From contig JAFGJO010000004.1 in the NCBI GenBank assembly GCA_016929065.1, positions 1 to 45,507 on the forward strand: 45,507 nt of DNA, read 5' to 3'. The notes below the pieces were generated by a model, which worked only from the letters and a program-made list of their open reading frames with translations, did not search any database and was not told where the DNA came from. Positions 34,823-43,289 of this stretch are shown here, in pieces. The translations under genes and the position numbers were made by a program. The stretch is from Spirochaetales bacterium (GTDB lineage: Bacteria; Spirochaetota; Spirochaetia; SZUA-6; RPPD01). Position 1 is the first letter of the stretch; the number at the start of each line of letters is the position of its first letter.

Positions 34823-35374
34823 ATGAAAAAGAAATTGTGGATAAGTATGCTGTTTCTTGCAGTATGTATTGCTGCATCCCCTGCACAGGAAAATACCAAA
34901 CCAAACCAGGAATTCCTTCCGCGAAACACATGGGTCGAGCTGACTTCTGATTCAATCAAGACCCGTTATCCGGGGTACAAGTTTGACGGGGAACGCTATT
35001 ACAAGATAATACCGGTACTGCTTCAAAAAGGAGGACGCTATACCCTTATTGCCGAGTGGGACGACGGGAAGGCAATGCTCATTATGGTGCGAGGCCACAG
35101 CCCTCAAGGAAAGGTGGCGAATCCACCCGACGGGACATTGTCCCAGGCGGTGATCAATATTTCGGGCGGAAAAGACCGGCGCATCAACTTTACGGTCGAT
35201 CCAAAAAGCGCCGGTACCACGGCATGGATCGTATTCCCGGCGCTGGCTCCCAACAGAAAGGTACGCATCATCTTGAAATCCCCTGCCGACCCGGATAAGG
35301 TGACTGAGGCGGTAGTAAAGGGCAGAATTATCGGATCAGTATACAAAACACCGCTATACCTTTTCGATTTTTAA
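34823..35374 (+). CDS. Exported protein of unknown function
   Basis: I do not recognise the family. The protein has 183 residues and starts MKKKLWISMLFLAVCIAASPAQ, a standard signal peptide with a likely cut after SPA. The rest is predicted beta-rich (for example YYKIIPVLLQKGGRYTLIAEW and TTAWIVFPAL), without Cys or membrane segments, in the style of small periplasmic carbohydrate-binding or PPC-like folds. GGAGG lies 6 bases before the ATG; the GTG at 34802 is too far from any ribosome site. It converges on the clostripain-like gene. Confidence 0.65.
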   Translation: MKKKLWISMLFLAVCIAASPAQENTKPNQEFLPRNTWVELTSDSIKTRYPGYKFDGERYYKIIPVLLQKGGRYTLIAEWDDGKAMLIMVRGHSPQGKVANPPDGTLSQAVINISGGKDRRINFTVDPKSAGTTAWIVFPALAPNRKVRIILKSPADPDKVTEAVVKGRIIGSVYKTPLYLFDF

Positions 35375-35402
35375 AATACGACCGCAGTATTCTGTAAGCC
35401 AA

Positions 35403-38162
35403 TTATTCCAGCACCGCATTCCTGAAACGGATAACGGTTGCAAGAGCGTCCGGGAAATCCCCGGACACCAAACCGATGTTCCCTGCAGAAATAGATGGCT
35501 CGGTCCATGTCCCGAGCAGACTTCCATTGACCTGGCAAGAAATGACATCCCCCTCAACAGTCACCTTTAGTGTATTCCACACATCCGCACCCGTTTCCAA
35601 ATACCCGGTGACAGTCGACGATTGCAACTGGTCAGGATATCCGTCAACATTCTTGATGAGCCCATAGCAACCTGTATCATCGATATAAAAGAAATAATAA
35701 TTTTCGGGATCCTGATGACCAAAAACAATACCCGTTGTTCTGGCACCTGAGCCAGCATTTGAAGAAAAATCAACCTGAAATGAAAAGTCTGCATACCATC
35801 CAACCATATATGAGGCCGCTACAGCACCGTCAGCAATTCCCCTCATGACATATTCATCGCCTTCAACCGACCACCTGCCTGCTGCATCATTCAGCCAGCC
35901 GTATCCGCACCATTCAGTAATATCATGCGTTTCAAAAGCAGCCGCACGGATCAAATAACGACCGGTATCCTTGTTTTTGCCGGTCACCCGGATATAATAA
36001 TTTTCATCTGCGGAAGCGACAAACTCAAGCTTCGACTGAATTGTTCCATCAGCATCATCATTTTCTGCAAGCTGTACACCGGATGAATTGAATAGCGTGA
36101 GAATCGTATCGGTATTGTCATCTAAAGAAGCGGTTTCGATCCTGTACGACACAAACCGGGACGCGGAAATAACGAGCCAGTCCTCGTCCGGAAAACTAAT
36201 ATCCGATGCTCCTTCCGGAATATAAGGAGCCAGTGTCCGGTATTGCATGTCGCCTGCAGCAATCGGTTTGGCTTTTGAAAGCGAATTATCCGACTCATAG
36301 ACGTCAGCTTCAAGTGATGAGAATGGCATAAAGGTTACATGAACCGAATGGTTCTCCTGCACATTACAGAAGGTGTATGCATCGTAAAAAACAGGTGTTC
36401 GAACTCCGTCAATGTATACATCATTTATTGTATATGGCCTGCCAGGCAGGAATCCAAAAGTCACATTACTTCCCTGTGTGGCAATAACATTTCCGGCGGG
36501 AGAAATACTGCCGTTCGGGCCGGCAGTTGCAGTAATGGTAAAGGTTTCAAGAGAGCTGGAAAGGGAAATTGTATAATTCATGACATCATTTAAAGAATGA
36601 TTTCGGGCCTGAATATAATAGGTACCTGTTGCAGGACATGTCCAGACAGCCTCGGAGAAATAAAAAAAACTACTATGCGTTTCAAGTTCGGTAACACCGT
36701 CAGTACCAAATATCGATAATTCTGGAGAGGATGAGTCCACGCCGTCAAGCGTTATTGTATAAACACCCCCTTCAAAAGCGTCAAGGCGAAAATAATCCGG
36801 TCCAGTTCCCCCTGTAAATGTATGATTTTGCGGAATGTCATTGCACAAAAGCTGCGCATGGTCAATATCATTATCCGGTTCATACATGTCTGATCCCACT
36901 GCTAACTCCAGAAACTCATCCCATTGCGACGCCGCTGAAAACTGTATTTTTGTTGTATAATGAAAAGAAATTCCATAGATAACGCTTTCGATCCAGTTGG
37001 GATAATATATTGAAACACCATGACACTGCATTCCGCTATAACACCAGTTGTACAATACAAATTTGTCAATTGCAGCTTGCAGTGCGTCCGAACCCGGCAG
37101 GCCGATACGAGATGCAAAATCATACAAATCAATATTTTCAGAAAAAATAAATCCTGCAGATTCTTTCGTCAGAAATGATTGCACAGCTTCCCTTGCAGGA
37201 ATTATTGATGAAGCAGGAGTTTCGACAAGCTCGTCACAAAAGTTATTCAGACTGTTCATTACAGCATCGATAGCTGCAAGATCAACAGCTGCCAGTGAAG
37301 TTTTATAAACGGAATTCGCAGCACCATATGTTGTTACAACAGCTTCAGCGAAATCAGCAGGATTCATGTCGGAATTATTAAAGCGTTCAAGCAATGCTTT
37401 GTAGTCCCAGCCATTACCCGGTTCTACATCTTCAGATCCGATCATAATATGTGCATTGTCCTTCAGCTCGTACGCAGTCTCGAGCATATTCATGTAACAA
37501 GCATCAAATCCAATTATAGAAAGTCCTTTTCCGGCAGTCGCTGTCCGGATATCGGAAAGGTTAAGAGATTCACGGCTCGTGTTGTCCGTACAGACTGCCC
37601 GTGATGCTCCTGACTCTTCATCTTTCGGATAGTATTTCCATCCATCCCCATGATTCCACAGAACCAGTGCCCGCCGGGATGCAGGGTATTGTGAAATACA
37701 AAAATCAATAAAAGCAGACAGTGTAGCAGGATCACCCATATTCAGTTCTTCATCGCCGTCTACAGTCAAACCCATACCCCCAAGACGGGTAGATACTATC
37801 GTATTATTCATTCCTGCTGGATCCTGTGCAACTTCGTATAATCGTGTATTGGTCCAGTCACCGTCTGAAGCATCCTCATTCGCAATCCTGTCAAGTAACA
37901 CAATTATTCTTACTGGAGTTTTACCCAGATTCGCAGCTTCCATTTCGTTAATATCCCGAAGCGCGTACTTCTCCAGATCATTATCCCCATCAATATATAC
38001 CATAACGAGCATTCCACCAGTGCCCGGTTCCGGTTCAGCCCAGGTAGTCGGATTGGGCCCATCCGAGCCAGGAGCCATCGGGCCTGAAATATCAGGTAGT
38101 TCACAATTTGCCAACAGACACAGCATTGTCAATATAGCAATGAAAATAATCCATGTTTTCAT
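35403..38162 (-). CDS. Clostripain-like (C11) cysteine peptidase lipoprotein with accessory beta domains
   Basis: A 919-aa surface protein. Signal sequence ends LLANC (Cys20, lipidation likely). The C11 peptidase domain covers ~50-420: MVYIDGDNDLEKYALRDINE at its start, the catalytic His in LWNHGDGW (H171) and Cys in IGFDACYMNMLE (C222). It is followed by a PPC-type domain (~440-540), a short bacterial repeat domain (ITATAGPNGSISPAG), a second PPC-type domain (~615-710) and a C-terminal concanavalin-like domain (~725-919). Clostripain family enzymes cut after Arg or Lys. AAGGT precedes the ATG. It is likely an extracellular protease attached to the envelope; the accessory domains suggest binding to polymers. 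Confidence 0.85.
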   Translation of the reverse strand: MKTWIIFIAILTMLCLLANCELPDISGPMAPGSDGPNPTTWAEPEPGTGGMLVMVYIDGDNDLEKYALRDINEMEAANLGKTPVRIIVLLDRIANEDASDGDWTNTRLYEVAQDPAGMNNTIVSTRLGGMGLTVDGDEELNMGDPATLSAFIDFCISQYPASRRALVLWNHGDGWKYYPKDEESGASRAVCTDNTSRESLNLSDIRTATAGKGLSIIGFDACYMNMLETAYELKDNAHIMIGSEDVEPGNGWDYKALLERFNNSDMNPADFAEAVVTTYGAANSVYKTSLAAVDLAAIDAVMNSLNNFCDELVETPASSIIPAREAVQSFLTKESAGFIFSENIDLYDFASRIGLPGSDALQAAIDKFVLYNWCYSGMQCHGVSIYYPNWIESVIYGISFHYTTKIQFSAASQWDEFLELAVGSDMYEPDNDIDHAQLLCNDIPQNHTFTGGTGPDYFRLDAFEGGVYTITLDGVDSSSPELSIFGTDGVTELETHSSFFYFSEAVWTCPATGTYYIQARNHSLNDVMNYTISLSSSLETFTITATAGPNGSISPAGNVIATQGSNVTFGFLPGRPYTINDVYIDGVRTPVFYDAYTFCNVQENHSVHVTFMPFSSLEADVYESDNSLSKAKPIAAGDMQYRTLAPYIPEGASDISFPDEDWLVISASRFVSYRIETASLDDNTDTILTLFNSSGVQLAENDDADGTIQSKLEFVASADENYYIRVTGKNKDTGRYLIRAAAFETHDITEWCGYGWLNDAAGRWSVEGDEYVMRGIADGAVAASYMVGWYADFSFQVDFSSNAGSGARTTGIVFGHQDPENYYFFYIDDTGCYGLIKNVDGYPDQLQSSTVTGYLETGADVWNTLKVTVEGDVISCQVNGSLLGTWTEPSISAGNIGLVSGDFPDALATVIRFRNAVLE

Positions 38163-38370
38163 TTTATTACCTTCTTTATAAAGTATGTAAAATTAGAGGG
38201 GTGCCCTGGACAAAGAATAACAGCATATAGTTCGAAAGAAAAAAGACAATTTGGCTGATGGATTTAATAAACCTTTATTTGCCCTCTGGATAGAAATATA
38301 GCACAAATATTTATTAATCCAATGGGAAACATGTAAATTTATTAACTGCCAACAGAATGCTGAGACAAGC

Positions 38371-38399
38371 TTGACGTTATCTCAACTTGCGGTAATGAT
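38371..38399 (+). promoter_or_regulatory. Putative promoter of rlmD, leaderless start
   Basis: TTGACG (38371-38376), 17-base spacer and AATGAT (38394-38399) end 9 bases before the ATG at 38409. No ribosome site precedes the gene. The upstream gap from 38163 is AT-rich and holds no gene. Confidence 0.4.
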
Positions 38400-38408
38400 A
38401 GCCAAAGA

Positions 38409-39761
38409 ATGAACACACAACCCGATGAAATCCAGCTCTCTATAACAGGCCTTGGCCACGACGGTGAAGGAGTGGGCAGGGCTGACAACATGGTTTTCTT
38501 TGTTGCCGGCGCCCTGCCGGGCGAAACAGTCAAAGCTAAAATCATTGAAAAAAAGAAATCCTTTTACAGGGCGGAACTTCTGGAAATTACAACCCCGTCT
38601 TTACAGCGCATCACACCACAGTGCCCCTACTTTAACGATTGCGGCGGCTGCCAGCTTCAGCACATGGATTATCAGTCCCAGCTTGCATTCAAGACACAGA
38701 GGGTCAGAGATGCTGTTTCGCGGATCGGGAAAACTGATCCGTCAATTGTGGGGCAGTGCATCGGGATGGATCATCCCTGGGAGTACCGGAACAATATTCA
38801 GTACACAACAAGTAAAATTGGAGACAATATTTATCCGGGTCTGTTAAAAAGACAGAGTCATGACGCCATTCCAATTGCACGCTGTCTGCTCGTTTCAGAG
38901 GATATTGATTTGCTGGCAGGAGCGGTATGCGCTGCCGCAGCTGAAGTACTCTCAGGTAAAGACAGCAATCCGGCAATATCCTTTGAGCGGATTCAGATCA
39001 GAAAATCATTTTCAGGCAACAACCTGATGACCATACTGTATTCCAAATTCAAACCAACAGCGTCAGGAGAACGATTCGCGAAAATCCTGGTGAATAAAAT
39101 AAAAGGCATCACCCCGGAAATTGTTGTCACTGGGATTATCAATTGCGTTACAGACACATCCGGCCGTATCACACAGGAAATCACCCTGCATGGATCAAAC
39201 AGTATTACAGAAACTGTTTCCTGCCTCGCCTTTACCATTCAGGCACAGTCCTTTTTTCAGGTCAACACCATTCAGGCGGAAAGACTTTTTGAAACCGCTG
39301 TCTCTCTTATACGGGAAAAACATACTACCGCGATCGACGCTTTCTGCGGTACCGGAAGCCTTGCACTGTTTTTCGCTCGGAAGGGAATGACGGTGGTCGG
39401 GATTGAATCAAATCCATCCGCGGTAAAAGATGCCATACAAAACAGCAAAGCAAACAATCTGCCGAAAGCCCGCTTCAAAACAGGCTCCTTTTCCCGGCTG
39501 TTCCCCGATATTGTAAAAAAATATCAACCATCCCTGCTGATCGCTGACCCGCCCAGAAGCGGTATCGGACAAAGGGATTTAACCGGTATGCGCAATACGT
39601 CAATACAGGAAATTGTCTACATCAGCTGCGATCCGGAAACACTTGCCAGGGATATCGGGTATCTGGGAAAAGAAGGATTTTCTCCTGAATCCATTATCCC
39701 TGTCGATATGTTTCCGCAGACAGCACATGTTGAGACAATATCAATATTCAAGCGTGTATAA
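38409..39761 (+). CDS. rlmD: RlmD-type 23S rRNA (uracil-5-)-methyltransferase
   Basis: SAM-dependent enzyme adding a methyl to C5 of a uridine in rRNA or tRNA. An N-terminal TRAM domain (~1-60, GLGHDGEGVGR) is followed by the iron-sulfur Cys cluster CPYFNDCGGC (C72, C78, C81) with a fourth Cys in PIARCLL. The methyltransferase domain has DAFCGTGSLALFFARKG, the active-site IADPPRSGIG and the catalytic Cys in VYISCDPETLARDI. Length 450 aa is in range. RlmD, RlmC and TrmA-like members are hard to separate by eye; the full FeS set favours RlmD/RlmCD. The target base is inferred from family only. Confidence 0.88.
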   Translation: MNTQPDEIQLSITGLGHDGEGVGRADNMVFFVAGALPGETVKAKIIEKKKSFYRAELLEITTPSLQRITPQCPYFNDCGGCQLQHMDYQSQLAFKTQRVRDAVSRIGKTDPSIVGQCIGMDHPWEYRNNIQYTTSKIGDNIYPGLLKRQSHDAIPIARCLLVSEDIDLLAGAVCAAAAEVLSGKDSNPAISFERIQIRKSFSGNNLMTILYSKFKPTASGERFAKILVNKIKGITPEIVVTGIINCVTDTSGRITQEITLHGSNSITETVSCLAFTIQAQSFFQVNTIQAERLFETAVSLIREKHTTAIDAFCGTGSLALFFARKGMTVVGIESNPSAVKDAIQNSKANNLPKARFKTGSFSRLFPDIVKKYQPSLLIADPPRSGIGQRDLTGMRNTSIQEIVYISCDPETLARDIGYLGKEGFSPESIIPVDMFPQTAHVETISIFKRV

Positions 39762-39841
39762 CACCAGGTGGCATCGTGTGAATCTCCAAAATACCGCAAT
39801 CTGTTTGATTATCTTTTGCAGCATCACACTTTCTTCTTTTT

Positions 39842-40507
39842 TCAATCCACTATAATACTGATTGCATCATATTTGTCTTCATACACACACTTGATATTCA
39901 TCACATACCGGGGAATATCCAGTTTTGCAAGCTCTCGGTACATGGCCTCTTTTCTGAAAAAAATCGAAAACACATACCCCTGAAAATTATTCTGAAGGGC
40001 CAGGGGATGCGTCAGGTACAATTCTGACGCATAGAGAAATGAGTCCAGCTTTTTTCTATACGGCGAGTCGTGCAAGAAATACTCATTTTCAATAAACACC
40101 ACATACACATACAGCGTCTCGTTTGATTTGTCAGACAAACCATACCGCTGTTTCAGAATCTTTGATATCTCCATCGAAATATCGGCAGATTTTGGCAGAT
40201 ATGCTTTTTCCGATGATGATTTGCTATCCATCTCTTCCACATAGTGGAATATCTCGATATATTTATCGGTTTCAGAAAGATGGAATCTAACCATTTCCTT
40301 CTGGATCGATAACCGGTCATAATTCGTATTCAGAAACTCCGAAAGATAAATCGTATCGTGCATGCTCCAGTCAAAGGGCTCCGGCATATCCGGCCAATAG
40401 ACGGATAGGGAAAAATCATTAATGGTAAACCGGATTCCGTCGCCGGAAGAGCCGAACGCGGACAATGCGCCAATTGAAAGCAGAAGAATCATCAGGATTC
40501 GTTTCAT
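39842..40507 (-). CDS. Exported protein of unknown function
   Basis: No family is recognised. The 221-aa product starts MKRILMILLLSIGALSAFGSS, a signal peptide. The rest is a mixed alpha/beta domain rich in Tyr and charged residues, with no Cys, repeats or membrane segments. GAGG lies 5 bases before the ATG at 40507. The frame is open back to 40594, but that extension would run across the terminator hairpin of the preceding gene. No nearby gene suggests a role. Confidence 0.65.
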   Translation of the reverse strand: MKRILMILLLSIGALSAFGSSGDGIRFTINDFSLSVYWPDMPEPFDWSMHDTIYLSEFLNTNYDRLSIQKEMVRFHLSETDKYIEIFHYVEEMDSKSSSEKAYLPKSADISMEISKILKQRYGLSDKSNETLYVYVVFIENEYFLHDSPYRKKLDSFLYASELYLTHPLALQNNFQGYVFSIFFRKEAMYRELAKLDIPRYVMNIKCVYEDKYDAISIIVD

Positions 40508-40564
40508 TATCACCTCGACACATAATATAAACCCAAAACAGAACATTATCATTATTCCTGAAAA

Positions 40565-40591
40565 CAAAAAAGCCCGGATTATCTCCGGGCT
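40565..40591 (-). terminator. Rho-independent terminator of the acidic-repeat lipoprotein gene
   Basis: On the minus strand AGCCCGGA, a 5-base loop and TCCGGGCT form a perfect 8-bp stem (40591-40571), followed by a run of six T (40570-40565). It lies 19 bases after the stop at 40610 and separates that gene from the next one. Confidence 0.85.
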
Positions 40592-40609
40592 CAATTTTAC
40601 AAAAATACG

Positions 40610-41851
40610 TTAAAAATACTCTCTGTTTTCCACAAAGAGAATCTCATCATCCGATGGATCGCTGGTCATCATCGCGTCATAACGGATAACACTCAGAAGG
40701 GTTGTCCCCTCATACGAGTAGGTTTCCCGGTATCTCATGTAATCGTCAGCAGTAAAGGCGATCCCGTCATCACCGCGTCTCATATTTATTTTTTCCATAC
40801 GCAGGCCGTCGACATAGGTATCATAGTAATAATCATATACCACATCGTCCGCGGTAAACCATATCCCGTCATCACCGGCATCATTAATCCAATGTCGTTC
40901 ACGCACACCTTCCGGAGTTTTCTCAAAATAATGGGTATAGGAGATAACAGCGTCATCCGAAGTAAACCAGATCCCGTCATCACCGGCTCCATGGTCGATT
41001 TCATATTCCCATGCGCCGTCAGTATAATAGGTAAACGACTTGTACCGTTTGATATCATCATCTGCAGTAAACCAGATACCGTCAGCGCCAGCACCATTGT
41101 ATTCAACTCTGCGGTATTGCCGGCCGTCAGTGTCTATGTAATACCGGTCATACGAACCAACAACATCGTCATCGGTAAACCAGATGCCGTCAGCCCCGAT
41201 AGTCACATAATCTGTCTCTATTTTCATCCCGTCAATATAATTGGTGACAAGACAATAATAGGTCATTTCATCATCATCGGTCTGCCAGATACCGTCAGCA
41301 CCTACCGAGGTGTCGCGGAGAGTAATGTGGTTGTACAGGGTATTCTCGACAATCGTGACGCCGAATACTGTATAGCCAAATGAAAGCGGATTGTCCTCTT
41401 CGGTAATGTCGAGTACTTCTGGAACAACATTTGTCGTCTCACCGCCTGCGATAGAGAAACCGATCGGAAGGGGATTATTTACAAGCAGACTCTTGGGAGA
41501 TCCCTGAATGGGTGTTGCGTACAAGGGCGTATCGCTGTCATCTACCAGCACAAACATGGTAAGATTGTAATTCCCGGCGTCAAGGGTAATTTCTTCAGAA
41601 GTAAAACTCCCGTCCGGCCACATAACAAGCGAAATACGCTGGTTGTTCATCACAACTGTTCCCCCTGTCGTGCGGATCGTTACGAATGCCCCGTCGACAT
41701 CTAAAGGCGAGGCTGCGCGTGCAGCTGCAGTTGCGGTTTCACCAAATACAACCGCGCCGGCTGTTTCCTGTGCCGGGCCGGTTGGTACTGCACAAGAAAT
41801 GAGTGCGAGAATAAATACCACACCCAAAACAATAATTTTTTGCTTTTTCAT
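40610..41851 (-). CDS. Lipoprotein with six acidic G[AD]DGIWFTxDD repeats
   Basis: A 413-aa exported protein. The signal MKKQKIIVLGVVFILALISC ends in a lipobox (Cys20). A beta-type N-terminal domain follows (~35-180), then six repeats of about 32-37 residues, each with a core GxDGIWFTxDD and a Tyr four or five residues later (variants GIWQTDDD and GIAFTADD at the ends). The Asp/Gly-rich core could bind calcium, but this is inference. AAGGAG lies 5 bases before the ATG at 41851; the frame opens at 41902. A six-fold 11-bp repeat lies upstream and a strong terminator downstream, so this is a single, separately regulated gene. Function unknown. Confidence 0.75.
   Translation of the reverse strand: MKKQKIIVLGVVFILALISCAVPTGPAQETAGAVVFGETATAAARAASPLDVDGAFVTIRTTGGTVVMNNQRISLVMWPDGSFTSEEITLDAGNYNLTMFVLVDDSDTPLYATPIQGSPKSLLVNNPLPIGFSIAGGETTNVVPEVLDITEEDNPLSFGYTVFGVTIVENTLYNHITLRDTSVGADGIWQTDDDEMTYYCLVTNYIDGMKIETDYVTIGADGIWFTDDDVVGSYDRYYIDTDGRQYRRVEYNGAGADGIWFTADDDIKRYKSFTYYTDGAWEYEIDHGAGDDGIWFTSDDAVISYTHYFEKTPEGVRERHWINDAGDDGIWFTADDVVYDYYYDTYVDGLRMEKINMRRGDDGIAFTADDYMRYRETYSYEGTTLLSVIRYDAMMTSDPSDDEILFVENREYF
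40748..41306 (-). repeat. Six coding repeats of ~95-111 bp
   Basis: The DNA encoding the GxDGIWFTxDD cores is visibly repeated. On the plus strand GTAAACCAGAT or a close variant followed by CCCGTCA or ACCGTCA recurs near 40755, 40851, 40958, 41065, 41171 and 41280. Central copies are the most alike, as expected if the array grows by internal duplication. Confidence 0.75.
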
Positions 41852-41916
41852 AGATACTCCTTCTGTAATGGTTTCAGTCTTTCGACTTTTGTATATAAAC
41901 AAACATACAAAAGAGA

Positions 41917-41977
41917 TGTAAAAAAGATGTTAACGGGATGTAAAATAGATGTAAAATAGATGTAAAATAGATGTAAA
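41917..41977 (-). promoter_or_regulatory. Six-copy 11-bp direct repeat TTTACA-N5, PhoP/PhoB-like operator
   Basis: On the minus strand the hexamer TTTACA (once TTAACA) occurs six times at exactly 11-bp intervals, with plus-strand copies starting at 41917, 41928, 41939, 41950, 41961 and 41972. TT[ACT]A[AC]A hexamers with 5-bp spacers at 11-bp period are the arrangement bound by PhoP/PhoB (OmpR-type) response regulators. The copy nearest the gene (41922-41917) could double as the -35 element, with TATATA 19 bases further on as -10. The operator is 65 bases from the lipoprotein start at 41851. No response regulator is encoded in the window. Confidence 0.6.
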
Positions 41978-41988
41978 AAGTTAAAAAA

Positions 41989-43245
41989 TTACTTCTTCAA
42001 ACTGTCAATCAAAGAAAAAAACTGCGGAAAGGTGATATCAACAGATTCTGCTGTATCGATAATTGTTTCTCCGGGAGAATTGAGACCGGCCACAGCCAAC
42101 GACATCACCACACGGTGATCTGCATGGCCATGAACCTTTGCACCATGCAAGGCACTCTTCTCGATCACCAGACCATCAGGCTTTTCGGTTATCTTTGCGC
42201 CCATTTTTGAAAGCTCTGCTGCCATTACTGCGATACGGTCTGTCTCTTTCAACCGTGCCTGCGGTACATTCCCAAGCTCTGTCGTACCTTCAGCAAAGCA
42301 GGCCGTGACTGCAAGTGCGGGAAGAGCATCCGGGGTTGCATTCAAATCAAGTGTTGTGCCTTTCAGTGTTCCGCCCTTTACCGTGATGGATGAACCCTCA
42401 ACTGAAATATCTGCCCCCAGTTTTTCAAGCATCCCGATGACTGCCTTGTCGCCCTGGGAGTCAGACATATCCAGGCCGTGCAATGTGACCCCGCCGCCCT
42501 TGATTGCGCCAAGACACAGGAAAAAAGTGGCCGATGAAAAATCAGCCGGAATCTCCCGGTCAAAGGCATTGTATTTTTGACGGCCCGGTATTTTAAACCA
42601 GTTTATATCAGGATCGCGTTCATATTTTATGCCCTGACTGTCGAGCCAGGAAAGCGTCATTTCAACATAGGGTTTTTCATTCAGTTCAAGTACCTTAATT
42701 TCTGTATCACCGTCAGCAAGCGGACAATTTAATAACAGGCTGGTAAGATACTGTGAGGTCGGACATGTGATCGCGGTCTTCCCGCCCTGGAGTTTTCCGC
42801 GGATCACGACCGGAGCGCAGCCGTTATGACGGGTGGAAAAGGCCTCTGCTCCCAGGTCTTTGAGCGCTGCAAGCAGGCTGTTTATCGGCCGGCGCCGGAT
42901 CTGCTCATCGCCGGTGAACACCGAATAGCCGGATACCAGCGCCGCGGTTGCAGCGGCAATATAAAGGGTGGTCCCTGAATTGCCCGTATCAAGAATATTT
43001 TCCGGAACAGACAAATTTCCTCCGGTACCGGTGACAATCCATTCATCGGGCTTTACTTCTATATCAGCACCCAGCTGTCTGCATATTTCCAGACACGAGC
43101 GGGTATCCGCCGATTCAAGCGGCTGGCGGATATGCGATGTACCATCCGCAAGCGTTGCAATGGTCAACGCGCGGATTGTATGGGATTTTGAAGCCGGGAT
43201 GCGTACTTCCCCGCTGATGTCCGCAAAAGTAACTGTCTTTTCCAT
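41989..43245 (-). CDS. aroA: 3-phosphoshikimate 1-carboxyvinyltransferase (EPSP synthase)
   Basis: Joins shikimate 3-phosphate and phosphoenolpyruvate in aromatic amino-acid synthesis. Motifs include PASKSHTIRALTIA (Lys for both substrates, ~18), LDTGNSGTTLYIA (~85), RRRPINSLLAALKDLGA (~120), and RLKETDRIAVMAAELSKMGA (~335). Length 418 aa is usual. The PASKSHT start resembles class II-type enzymes more than the E. coli type, but I cannot settle the class. No ribosome site is present; a TTGACA promoter ends 8 bases before the ATG. It stands alone without other aro genes. Confidence 0.93.
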   Translation of the reverse strand: MEKTVTFADISGEVRIPASKSHTIRALTIATLADGTSHIRQPLESADTRSCLEICRQLGADIEVKPDEWIVTGTGGNLSVPENILDTGNSGTTLYIAAATAALVSGYSVFTGDEQIRRRPINSLLAALKDLGAEAFSTRHNGCAPVVIRGKLQGGKTAITCPTSQYLTSLLLNCPLADGDTEIKVLELNEKPYVEMTLSWLDSQGIKYERDPDINWFKIPGRQKYNAFDREIPADFSSATFFLCLGAIKGGGVTLHGLDMSDSQGDKAVIGMLEKLGADISVEGSSITVKGGTLKGTTLDLNATPDALPALAVTACFAEGTTELGNVPQARLKETDRIAVMAAELSKMGAKITEKPDGLVIEKSALHGAKVHGHADHRVVMSLAVAGLNSPGETIIDTAESVDITFPQFFSLIDSLKK

Positions 43246-43253
43246 AGAAGGCC

Positions 43254-43282
43254 ACTGTAACGGGAGAAAACAGCGGTGTCAA
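43254..43282 (-). promoter_or_regulatory. Promoter of aroA, leaderless start
   Basis: TTGACA (43282-43277), 17-base spacer and TACAGT (43259-43254) lie on the minus strand with an 8-base gap to the ATG at 43245. The element starts 8 bases after the stop of the preceding gene. Confidence 0.5.
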
Positions 43283-43289
43283 TATTGTG

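Noticed and set aside
41917-41977. CRISPR array or simple microsatellite
   Set aside because: An 11-bp unit without spacers is not CRISPR. The conserved hexamer with one varied spacer (TCCCG) and one TTAACA copy suggests protein-binding sites rather than pure slippage, although slippage may have expanded it.
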